A stretch of 10,929 nt of DNA from DATEUP01 sp041485285 (GTDB lineage Archaea; Thermoplasmatota; DTKX01; DATEUP01). Below the pieces are notes generated by a model, which had not been told where the DNA came from, did no database searches, and saw only the letters and a program-made list of their open reading frames with translations. The translations under genes were made by a program, and so were the position numbers. The DNA lies in assembly GCA_041485285.1 (NCBI GenBank), contig JBGPJF010000073.1:1-10929 (forward strand), given 5' to 3'. Below, in pieces: positions 1 through 6,781 of the stretch (its first letter is position 1; every line of letters starts with the position of its first letter).

Positions 1-1
1 C

Positions 2-1873
2 GAGGTCTACTGGGGCGTCCCGGGTATTGCCGGCGCTGCCCTCGTCCTTGCGGTCCTTGCGGTCGTTGTCCGCTATGTAACGCCGGGCCCCCCCCGCACC
101 GCGCTCCTCGTCCTTGTGGCCGCCGCGTTCACGTACTGCCTTGGCGACGGCCTCTCGCGGCTTGCCGCCGCCGCGGGCGCCGTCGACGACGCGCGCGCGT
201 GGTTCACGGTCCGGTTCTTCGGCATCATGATCGTCCCTCCGGCGTTTGTCCACATGGCCGGCGCAACGACCCCGCTGCACAAGCGCACGTGGTTCCGCCC
301 GGCGCTCCCGCTCTTCTACACCGGCGCCCTCGTCTGCATCCTCGTCCGCGCGGGCACGAAGCTCATCATCGCCGATGTGCAGATCCAAGACCAGCTGCTC
401 GTGGCAACGCCCGGCCCGGCCTACGGCGCCTTCGGCTTGTACGGCCTTGGCGTTTCGCTGGCCGCCAGCCTCGTGTTCCTCCGCCACGCGCGCACCGCGC
501 CCACCGCGGCCGAGCGCTCCACGGCCCGCCTCGGGGCCGCGGCCACGATCATGCCCTTTGGCGCCGGGGCGCTCTACCTCACGCTCGTCTACCGGGGCGC
601 CTCCCCCACGCTCGACCCGATCGTCCCGTTCCTGGCGGCGTCCGTCGTGATCTTTGCGGGGATCATGTTCACGCGCGAGGTCCCCGCGGCAACGCTTGCG
701 GCGATGCGCACGATCTTTGCAAGCCTCCCCGACGGCCTCGTCATCGCCGACCGCCGCGGCCTGGTCACGTTCTCGAACCCCGCGGCAGCCGCGATGCTCT
801 CGGTGGGGGGCGTCGGCCTCGAAGGCGAGCCGCTGCAAAGCGCGCTTGGCCGCGCAGCGCTTCCCGAGGACGCGCGCTTCCGCCTCAAAGAGGCGGCAAG
901 GCGCATCGACCGCGGCGAGGATCGCCGCATCACGCTCGACATCGAGGTCTCCGGTCCGCCGTCGCGCGCCTTCCATGTGACGGTAGCCATGGCCGAGGTC
1001 GGGGGCCTGCGCCGCGCCGGCAAGGGCCCGGACGCGGGGCGCGACCGCTTTACATTCCTCGCGATCCACGAGGAGACCGACGCGCGCTCGCGCGAAATCC
1101 TGCTGTCGCGGGCAAGCGAAGTCAAGGACCTGTTCATCTCGATGATCGGCCACGACCTCAAGGCGCCCCTGAACGCCATCTCCGGCTACGGCGAACTCAT
1201 CGCGCTCGACGCGCAGGGCGCGCCGGACAGCCTGGCCGTCTACCGCTACGCCCAGTCCATCCTGGGCTCGGCCCGCCAGATCCAGCTGATGATGGAGAAC
1301 GCGCGCCTCTTCTCGCGCCTCGTGGACCCCCAGGACATCCTGCGCTCGCGCGAGAGCGTCGACCTGCCGGCCCTCGTCCAGAAAGAGGTCGGAAACCTCC
1401 AACAGGCGGCCGAGCGCAAGGGCGTCGCCGTCGAAGTGACCGTCGCGCCTAGCGCCGAGCACCTGCGCGTGTTTGCGGCCCCGATCGTCCGCAGCGTGTT
1501 CCAGAACCTCATCGACAACGCCGTCAAGTACACGGCCGAAAAGACGCGCGTGGGCGTCCGCGTCGCCCGCGAGGGGTCGTTTGCCGTGGTCGAAGTCAGC
1601 GATGAGGGCCCGGGGATTCCGACCGACAAGCGCGAGGCGGTGTTTCGCCGGTTCACGCGCCTCGAGCAGACGCGCACCAAGACGGAGGGCCTGGGGCTCG
1701 GCCTTGCCATTGCCCGCCAGCTCGTCGAGCTCCACGGCGGCACAATCACGCTCACCGACCGGGGGGACGGCAAGGCCGGCGTGAGCTTCGGCGTGCGCTT
1801 GCCCGTGGAGGCGTCGGGAGCCGGCGACCTGCCGGAAGGGAACCTGGCTCAAGCCGACGGGAAGAAGGAGTAG
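2..1873 (+). CDS. 7TM-PAS sensor histidine kinase (5' partial)
   Basis: Membrane sensor kinase that would autophosphorylate on histidine and pass the phosphate to a response regulator not present here. The frame is open from the window edge, so the first residues are missing; 623 residues are visible. About seven hydrophobic segments lie near visible residues 6-26, 34-56, 66-86, 98-121, 138-161, 175-198 and 205-224, resembling the N-terminal 7TM region of histidine kinases. A PAS-like domain follows (about 230-358, with PDGLVIADRRG). The HisKA H-box (IGHDLKAPLNAI) puts the phosphoacceptor at His384. The HATPase domain has an N-box (FQNLIDNAVKYT, Asn502 and Asn506), G1 (DEGPG, 534-538), an F-box (VFRRFTRL) and G2 (GLGLGLA, 563-569), so it looks catalytically intact. 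A GTG at 116 is not the start, because TM1 is encoded upstream of it in the same frame. The TAG stop overlaps the 3' end of the convergent tRNA gene. Ligand and partner are unknown. Confidence 0.93.
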   Translation, partial: EVYWGVPGIAGAALVLAVLAVVVRYVTPGPPRTALLVLVAAAFTYCLGDGLSRLAAAAGAVDDARAWFTVRFFGIMIVPPAFVHMAGATTPLHKRTWFRPALPLFYTGALVCILVRAGTKLIIADVQIQDQLLVATPGPAYGAFGLYGLGVSLAASLVFLRHARTAPTAAERSTARLGAAATIMPFGAGALYLTLVYRGASPTLDPIVPFLAASVVIFAGIMFTREVPAATLAAMRTIFASLPDGLVIADRRGLVTFSNPAAAAMLSVGGVGLEGEPLQSALGRAALPEDARFRLKEAARRIDRGEDRRITLDIEVSGPPSRAFHVTVAMAEVGGLRRAGKGPDAGRDRFTFLAIHEETDARSREILLSRASEVKDLFISMIGHDLKAPLNAISGYGELIALDAQGAPDSLAVYRYAQSILGSARQIQLMMENARLFSRLVDPQDILRSRESVDLPALVQKEVGNLQQAAERKGVAVEVTVAPSAEHLRVFAAPIVRSVFQNLIDNAVKYTAEKTRVGVRVAREGSFAVVEVSDEGPGIPTDKREAVFRRFTRLEQTRTKTEGLGLGLAIARQLVELHGGTITLTDRGDGKAGVSFGVRLPVEASGAGDLPEGNLAQADGKKE

Positions 1874-1943
1874 CCCCGGGCAGATTCGAACTGCCGTCGC
1901 AAGGTCCAGAGCCTCGCATGATTGACCGCTACACTACGGGGCT
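1871..1943 (-). tRNA. tRNA-Gln (anticodon CUG)
   Basis: Folded by hand, 73 nt with no intron and no encoded CCA. The acceptor stem AGCCCCG/CGGGGCT pairs perfectly over 7 bp, with discriminator A. The D stem has three pairs and a D loop containing GG. The anticodon stem CGAGG/CCTTG closes the loop CTCTGGA, giving anticodon CUG at 1907-1909. The T arm is GGCAG-TTCGAAT-CTGCC. The first pair is A1-U72, known as a tRNA-Gln identity feature for the archaeal GatDE transamidation route, so this tRNA is probably charged with Glu and then amidated. Its 5' 10 nt lie inside the end of the same-strand permease gene, and its last 3 nt coincide with the stop codon of the opposite-strand kinase. Confidence 0.95.
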
Positions 1944-4390
1944 TTTGTGGGCGAGGAGTTGCTCGCACCCGGCTTTCCAGATTTAGGGGTTTCGGTGGAG
2001 CCTGGCTCATCCTTGGGCCGGCCCTTCCCGCCCTCCTTCGGCTTGCCGTTGCGTGCGCTGAAGGAACTCACCGGCAAGCTCGCGGGCTCTTCGGCCTCGC
2101 GCGTGAGGCTGCGCGCAAGCGGCTGCAGGAAGTCGGTGGCTGCGGTGCCGCGGTGGCGGTAGAGGACGACGGGGCACTTCGACGACTTGGCAATCTCCTC
2201 TTCGCCGCGCCTTGCAATGACCTTGCGGGCAAGGCCCGGGGGACTGCCGATGATCAGCAGGTCGAAGCGGTCGGACTCGCCGATGACCGCGGAGGTCGTC
2301 GAGAGGCTCACGATCGTGCGCACCGTCGTGTCGAGGCCGAGGCCGTGGAGGTGCTCCACGATGGCTTCGACATCGTCGTCGGGCTCCGCGCGCTCCCGCT
2401 GCGAACTCACAATGCGCAGAACGGTGACGGTCGCGGGGTGGTCGCGCGTGAGGGCGGCGGCAAGGTCCGCCGCGGGGCGCACGTGGCGGTGGGGGCCGGA
2501 GAGCAACGCGATGCGGCGGAACTGGGACGGTTCCCAGGCGACGCGCGTGCGCACGACCGCGACATCGCAGGGCGCTCGGACAAGGAGCGCGTCGACGGTG
2601 CCCCCGAAGATCGCCTTGCGGGTCTTCGTCGAACCGCGCCACCCGACGAAGATGAGGTTGACGTTGTCTTCGCGCGCCTTCTCCGCGATGGCGTTCTCGA
2701 TCTCGTGGGAGACGAGCAACGTGGCCGACGCGTCGATGCCGCTGCCGGCGAACCCGAGCAGCCCCTCCACCATCTTGACGTCGAAGGACGTGTCGATCTC
2801 GGAAGCCGCCCAGATCGGGGTAGTGCGCGGCACGGGGATCACGCGCATGACCGTGAGGTGGCCGTTGGAAGCGCGGACGACCATGGAGGCCATCTCGACG
2901 ATTCCCTTCTCCCGCGGGGAGGCGGCGGGGACAAGGACGTGGTAGCGCTCCGCGGGGATCGTAGGCCCCTCCTTCGCGTATCCGGCGGGCGCCGGCGCGG
3001 GGGCCGGCTCCACCTCGCTGCGGTGGATGAGCGCGTAGACGACGACCCCGAGGGCCGACCACCCGACGGCGATCCCAAGCGCAAGCGGGCTGTAGCTCGC
3101 GAGCGGGACGAGGACGACGACCTTCCCGCAGATGGCCACGAGCGGGCGGATGTCGCTGCGCCGCCGGGGGAACCTGGCGGCCACGCGCGGGTCGATCCGC
3201 CGCAGGCGCAAGAACGACGCGTTGACCATGATGAAAAGCAGGAGGAACATGATCCCGGCGGCGGCCGCGATGTCCTGGAGCGGGACAAACAGGGCGGTGC
3301 CGATGATGGCGACCCCGCTTACGCGGATGGCGACGTAGGGCGTGCGCCGGCGGCGGTGGATCTTGCCGAAGGCCTTCGGGAGCGTGCCGTCCCTTCCCAT
3401 GGCGAAAGCGACGCGCGAGGCCGAGAAGATCGTGGCATTGAGCGCGGAGAGCGCACCGGCCAGCAGCGCTCCCACGAGGATGAGCGCGCCGCCCGCCCCC
3501 AAGAAATCGCCGCCCGCGCGGATGATCGAGGCGTCGCCCTGGTGCACGACCTCGCTTGGCCCCTCGCCGAGGAGGGAGATCCCGACCAGGAGGAGGTAGA
3601 GGGCGGTCACGACGATTATGCTGATGTAAATGGCGCGGGGAATCGTGCGTTCGGCGTTCTTCGTCTCTTCCGCCGACTGCGCGACGACTTCGTAACCTTC
3701 GAAGGCGATGGCCAGCACGCCGGCGGCAACAAGGATCGACCATGGGCTTGCCGCCCCGAACGACCCGAACGGGTCGCCCACGCGCGCGCGGCCGCCGAGG
3801 GCAAAGATGAGCCCGGCGATCGAAAAGGCGCCGAACACGACGAGCTGGATGATCGTGACGACCGCCTCGGTGCGGGCCGTGAGCACCGTGCCCCGGTCGT
3901 TGATGATGACAAAGACGGCGGCCACCGCCGCGCCGATGAGGCTCTGGGCGATCGGGATCATGGCGCCCGGCCAGATCTCCCCGATGAGGAACTGGATGCC
4001 GCCGGCGAAGATGATGATGTAGAAGGCGCACGCGATGGAGTGGCCGAACCACGAAATCCACCCGGCCGTGAACCCCGCGCGGCGCGAGAACGCCTGACGG
4101 ACCCAGAGGTAGCCGCCCCCCGCTTCTTGGAGGAGGCCGCCAAGCTGCGCGTAGGTCGATGCGGTGAGGAAGCAGATGCCGCCGGCGATCAGGATCGAGA
4201 GCATCACCGCGGGCCCGGCGATCCCGACCGTGACGGCGGCAAGCGAGAAGATCGAGGCACCAATCATGGTGCCGATTCCAATCATCGTGGTGTCGAAAAG
4301 GCCCAAGTCGCGGCGGAGCGCTATCTCTAGGACCCGGCGGCGAGGCCGGTGCTCATCGGTGGGGGCGGGGGGCGAATCGGGTGGAGCCAC
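1934..4390 (-). CDS. APC amino acid permease fused to two USP domains
   Basis: Predicted inner-membrane amino acid/cation symporter with a cytoplasmic regulatory tail, 818 aa. Residues about 30-455 form the transporter, with about 12 hydrophobic segments and the APC TM1 signature GIGTMIGASIF (38-48). A Pro/Ala linker (461-470) leads to a first universal stress protein domain (about 482-615). This carries a nucleotide-binding-like pattern, Gly583-x2-Gly586-x9-Gly596. A second USP domain (about 625-746) keeps IIGSP but has lost the spaced glycines, so it probably does not bind ATP. The last 50 residues are a low-complexity Ser/Pro/Lys/Glu tail. The start is GTG at 4390: an in-frame TGA lies three codons upstream and no other start precedes TM1. 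The TAG stop lies within the tRNA-Gln gene. Substrate cannot be read from the sequence; basic or neutral amino acids are typical of the family. Confidence 0.92.
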   Translation of the reverse strand: MAPPDSPPAPTDEHRPRRRVLEIALRRDLGLFDTTMIGIGTMIGASIFSLAAVTVGIAGPAVMLSILIAGGICFLTASTYAQLGGLLQEAGGGYLWVRQAFSRRAGFTAGWISWFGHSIACAFYIIIFAGGIQFLIGEIWPGAMIPIAQSLIGAAVAAVFVIINDRGTVLTARTEAVVTIIQLVVFGAFSIAGLIFALGGRARVGDPFGSFGAASPWSILVAAGVLAIAFEGYEVVAQSAEETKNAERTIPRAIYISIIVVTALYLLLVGISLLGEGPSEVVHQGDASIIRAGGDFLGAGGALILVGALLAGALSALNATIFSASRVAFAMGRDGTLPKAFGKIHRRRRTPYVAIRVSGVAIIGTALFVPLQDIAAAAGIMFLLLFIMVNASFLRLRRIDPRVAARFPRRRSDIRPLVAICGKVVVLVPLASYSPLALGIAVGWSALGVVVYALIHRSEVEPAPAPAPAGYAKEGPTIPAERYHVLVPAASPREKGIVEMASMVVRASNGHLTVMRVIPVPRTTPIWAASEIDTSFDVKMVEGLLGFAGSGIDASATLLVSHEIENAIAEKAREDNVNLIFVGWRGSTKTRKAIFGGTVDALLVRAPCDVAVVRTRVAWEPSQFRRIALLSGPHRHVRPAADLAAALTRDHPATVTVLRIVSSQRERAEPDDDVEAIVEHLHGLGLDTTVRTIVSLSTTSAVIGESDRFDLLIIGSPPGLARKVIARRGEEEIAKSSKCPVVLYRHRGTAATDFLQPLARSLTREAEEPASLPVSSFSARNGKPKEGGKGRPKDEPGSTETPKSGKPGASNSSPTKAP
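1980..1994 (-). promoter_or_regulatory. possible internal promoter for tRNA-Gln
   Basis: Inside the last codons of the permease gene, the minus strand reads CGAAACCCCTAAATC, which looks like a BRE (CGAAA) followed by a weak TATA element (CCTAAATC, centre near 1983). A start about 26 nt downstream would fall near 1957, leaving a leader of about 14 nt for RNase P to remove before the tRNA at 1943. The match to the archaeal box A consensus is imperfect. Processing from a permease read-through transcript is the alternative. Confidence 0.3.
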
Positions 4391-4420
4391 GGGGGGTCAA
4401 TGGCCCCTGGATCGCGCCCC

Positions 4421-4430
4421 TGTATTTGAC
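4421..4430 (-). promoter_or_regulatory. TATA-like box of the permease gene
   Basis: In the 97-bp gap between lysS and the permease, the minus strand reads GTCAAATACA, the most AT-rich stretch there. Its centre (about 4424) is 34 nt from the GTG start, so transcription would begin about 8 nt before it. No Shine-Dalgarno sequence precedes the GTG, which fits a near-leaderless mRNA. No T-run terminator for lysS is visible in the gap. Confidence 0.45.
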
Positions 4431-4487
4431 GGGTTCCCCTGCGGGATTAGAGCGGATAGTGGGGGGGCCAGGCTCCCCGGACAATCG

Positions 4488-6077
4488 TCATTTGGCCGTG
4501 CCCACGTCGGCGAAACGCCGAAGGACGAACGTGGGGTCAAGCGAGGCGATGAAGTACCCGGCGCGGGGCCCGCGGTCCTTCCCGATGAGGGAGAGGTAGG
4601 CGGCGCCAAACGCCTCCTTGGGGGGCAGGCCGCAGGCCTTCGCCGTTTCAAAGACCGAGTTGTGGATGGCTTCGGGGTTCCAGGCCTCGCGCTTGAGGGC
4701 GGAAGCGAGGGCGTGGAGGTACGCGCGGCCCGGCGGCTCGATGCGCGCAAGCGGCACCTGCGCGAGGTCTTCGATGACGGTGAAGCGGTCTTCGGGGGGA
4801 ACATAGCGCTCGACAAAGCGCCGCGCAAGGGCCGAACGCGCGTGCAGGCGCTCGGCCGCGGGGCCCGCTTGGGGGGCCGCAAAGCCTGCGCGCAGCAAGG
4901 CGCGCTGCAGCGCGTCGTCGCCCTTGACCACTTGCGCGAGCGTGATGAGGTGGCCGAAGGGCACGAGGTCGGGCGCCGTCGGGGTCGACGCGTGGACGCG
5001 CGACAGCACGCAGGCGCGCGTCATCTCCTCGGCGTCTTCGCGCGGCGAGGGGGCCGTGCGCCCGTCGGCGATCGCCTGGGCGCGCTCGTACTCCTCGGCA
5101 AGCGGCTGGAGCTTCGATGCGGGGTCGAAATCGCGGTGCTTGTTGGGGTCGATGCGGAAGAAGAAGAACCGGACCACCTCGGGGGGCAGGACTTCGAGCA
5201 GCGCGCTGACGGGGATCACGTTCCCCTTGGACTTCGACATCTTGACGCCTCCCACGAGGATGTATTCGTAGAGGATCGGCAGCGGCGGCGGGTACCCGTA
5301 CACTTCGCGCGAGATGACCTCCGAGGTATCGTACGACCCCCCTGCGGCGGAATGCTCCTTGCCAAACGGTTCGCAGGTCACGCCGAGAATCTTCCAGCGC
5401 GCGGCCCATTCGGCGCGCCAGGTGAGTTTCCCCTGACGGAGCGTCGCCGTGCCTTCGTGGCCGCAGCCGGCCATGTCTTTCTTGCCGGCGACGCCGCCCC
5501 CGCAGCGGTAGCGCACGTTGGCGCCCTCGAGCCCCAGCGCGTCGGTGGTGGCGATGCGCCCGCAGTTGCCGCAGATCGCGTCGAACGGGATCCAGCCGGG
5601 CGCCTTCTTCGACTTCGCGACGGCCACGAGGATCTCACGGACCACCTCCGCCTTCTCGAAGGCGAGGGCGATGGCGTCGTCGTACTCCCCCGCAGCGTAC
5701 ATGCGCGACCCGCGCTTCTCGATGGGCGTGATGCCAAGCGCCTTCAGCGAGGTGAGGAACGGCTCGATGAAGTGGTCGGTGAACCCCTTGTGGCACCCGT
5801 CCGGGTCGGGCAGCGCGCACACAGGCTTCCCGAGGTGCTCGGAAAACGAAGATGGCAGCTGCTCGGGGACGGCCCGCAGCGGGTCAACATCGTCGGCGAT
5901 CCAGATGACCTCGGCCTTGGCGCCCTTTTCGTGCAGCGCGCGCGCGACCCCGTCGGCGTAGATCACGTCGCCCGCGTTGCCGATGTGGATGAGCCCGGAG
6001 ATGCTCGTCCCCGACGCGATGCGGTGCTTGTCGCCCCGTTCGAGGAGTTTGTTTGCCGCCACATCGGCCCAGTGCAC
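4488..6077 (-). CDS. lysS: lysyl-tRNA synthetase, class I (archaeal type)
   Basis: Charges tRNA-Lys with lysine in the cytoplasm; 529 aa, normal for class I LysRS. The N-terminus MHWADVAANKLLERG is typical of the family. The Rossmann catalytic core has the HIGH-equivalent HIGN at residues 31-34 and a canonical KMSKS loop at 279-283. A zinc-finger-like insertion has CGNC (Cys169, Cys172) and later Cys192 and Cys205 followed by Gly-His. The family motif EPFGKEHSAAGGSYD lies at 236-250. The C-terminal helical anticodon-binding region ends with GKDRGPRAGYFIASLD, conserved in class I enzymes. The start is GTG at 6077, 36 nt after the gfcR stop. GGGGG about 8 nt upstream is the only RBS-like run. 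It is probably co-transcribed with gfcR. Confidence 0.97.
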   Translation of the reverse strand: MHWADVAANKLLERGDKHRIASGTSISGLIHIGNAGDVIYADGVARALHEKGAKAEVIWIADDVDPLRAVPEQLPSSFSEHLGKPVCALPDPDGCHKGFTDHFIEPFLTSLKALGITPIEKRGSRMYAAGEYDDAIALAFEKAEVVREILVAVAKSKKAPGWIPFDAICGNCGRIATTDALGLEGANVRYRCGGGVAGKKDMAGCGHEGTATLRQGKLTWRAEWAARWKILGVTCEPFGKEHSAAGGSYDTSEVISREVYGYPPPLPILYEYILVGGVKMSKSKGNVIPVSALLEVLPPEVVRFFFFRIDPNKHRDFDPASKLQPLAEEYERAQAIADGRTAPSPREDAEEMTRACVLSRVHASTPTAPDLVPFGHLITLAQVVKGDDALQRALLRAGFAAPQAGPAAERLHARSALARRFVERYVPPEDRFTVIEDLAQVPLARIEPPGRAYLHALASALKREAWNPEAIHNSVFETAKACGLPPKEAFGAAYLSLIGKDRGPRAGYFIASLDPTFVLRRFADVGTAK

Positions 6078-6085
6078 GGCGGTTT

Positions 6086-6107
6086 CCCCCGCTCCCCGAA
6101 AGGGGGG
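6086..6107 (-). other. GC-rich hairpin in the gfcR-lysS gap
   Basis: In the mRNA sense, a run of six C (6107-6102) is followed by UUUC, then GGGG (6097-6094), AGC and GGGGG (6090-6086). The C run can pair with either G run, giving two mutually exclusive hairpins. The GGGGG run is also the best candidate ribosome-binding stretch of lysS, 8 nt before its GTG, so pairing could mask it. No T-run follows, so it does not look like a terminator. G/C runs pair easily by chance in such DNA. Confidence 0.25.
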
Positions 6108-6113
6108 TCCCCA

Positions 6114-6713
6114 TTAGAGCGCGCGCGCACGGATGAGGCCGCGCAGCGGGACGCCGCCGATCGCGTCGAGCGCCGACTTGTTCACAATGACGAGGGCAAG
6201 CAGCGGCGTGCCGCGGGCGTCCTTGATCGTCTGGATGGCGTTTTCCATGGTCTGGCCGGTGCCGAGCACATCGTCGACGATGACGACCTTCTTGTTCTCG
6301 ACGCTGGCGTAGTTGGCGGAGAAGAGCCCGACCTTGACATCGCCGCCGACATGGGGGCGGTGGATGACGAAGTCGCACTCGAGGGCCTCCGAGATGTACG
6401 CGGCGATCGGGATGCCGTTGATGGCGATCCCGACGACCGCGTCGCACTCCTCCTCCATCGCGTCGAGCTCTTCGAGGATCACGTCGGTCATGAGGTCGGC
6501 GAGGAGCTTGATCCGCGCGCCGTTCACCCCGATGGAGCGCCACCCGATCTTCACATCCGGGGGCGCGCGCTCGCGCGTGGAGGGCGACTGGGTAAGGAGC
6601 CACTCGATCGTGTTCGACGAGAGGTTGAGTTCCTGGGCGATTTCCGGCTGCGTGAGCCCTTTCTTCTTGAGGTCCAGTGCCTTCTGGACGAGGGCTTCAA
6701 TTCCGGTGGTCAT
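6114..6713 (-). CDS. gfcR: GfcR-type HTH/PRTase-like transcriptional regulator
   Basis: PyrE-like regulator of about 200 aa, often mis-annotated as orotate phosphoribosyltransferase; this one is 199 aa. Residues about 10-42 form a helix-turn-helix (KKKGLTQPEIAQELNLSSNT). Residues about 65-195 form a type I phosphoribosyltransferase fold with the PRPP-binding loop VVIVDDVLGTGQTM at 143-156. In haloarchaea the family member GfcR is known to activate genes of sugar degradation; the targets here are not known. The ATG at 6713 is supported by the family-like start and by a TATA box about 30 nt upstream. lysS follows 36 nt downstream, and the carboxylase/GDPD operon ends 66 nt upstream on the same strand. 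The intact PRPP loop suggests a phosphorylated sugar or PRPP-like effector (inference). Confidence 0.93.
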   Translation of the reverse strand: MTTGIEALVQKALDLKKKGLTQPEIAQELNLSSNTIEWLLTQSPSTRERAPPDVKIGWRSIGVNGARIKLLADLMTDVILEELDAMEEECDAVVGIAINGIPIAAYISEALECDFVIHRPHVGGDVKVGLFSANYASVENKKVVIVDDVLGTGQTMENAIQTIKDARGTPLLALVIVNKSALDAIGGVPLRGLIRARAL

Positions 6714-6738
6714 GTGTTCCCCGTTTCATCGGCGCGGG

Positions 6739-6759
6739 CGTATAAATACGCTCTTGAGC
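6739..6759 (-). promoter_or_regulatory. palindromic TATA box of gfcR with adjoining inverted repeat
   Basis: The minus strand has TTTATA at 6746-6741, a good archaeal box A, centred about 30 nt before the gfcR ATG, so transcription would start only a few nt before the ATG. The TATA element is embedded in a perfect inverted repeat, CGTAT-AA-ATACG (plus strand, 6739-6750). A second perfect inverted repeat, GCTC-TT-GAGC (6750-6759), follows directly and also has a 2-nt spacer. These could be operator sites for GfcR itself or another regulator. Confidence 0.7.
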
Positions 6760-6760
6760 A

Positions 6761-6781
6761 CCCGTTCGGGGGAGCCCGTTC
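6761..6781. repeat. 14-nt-period direct repeat upstream of gfcR
   Basis: CCCGTTC occurs at 6761-6767 and again at 6775-6781 on the plus strand, separated by GGGGGAG. It lies directly upstream of the gfcR TATA region and runs into the GDPD stop codon. It may be an activator-binding site, but two 7-mers in GC-rich DNA can arise by chance. Confidence 0.35.

Noticed and set aside
88..95. C8 run in the kinase, possible frameshift site
   Set aside because: TM1 before it and TM2 after it are in the same frame, so the sequence appears intact.
1943..1946. TTTT after the antisense tRNA as a terminator for the kinase gene
   Set aside because: Only four T residues, inside the permease coding region; too weak to call.
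2007..4061. A 684-codon same-strand alternative frame within the permease
   Set aside because: Arg/His/Pro-rich out-of-frame translation without membrane segments or motifs.
1922..4330. An 802-codon open frame on the plus strand opposite the permease
   Set aside because: The opposite strand encodes a clear APC-USP protein; this frame is a charged, repetitive shadow with no recognisable domain.
6094..6105. CCCC-GAAA-GGGG as a GNRA tetraloop hairpin or small RNA
   Set aside because: The GNRA form exists only on the plus strand, opposite to the transcribed strand of the flanking genes, with no promoter or further pairing.
6114..6713. Annotation as orotate phosphoribosyltransferase (pyrE)
   Set aside because: The N-terminal HTH and the 199-aa architecture match the GfcR regulator family rather than a pyrimidine biosynthesis enzyme.
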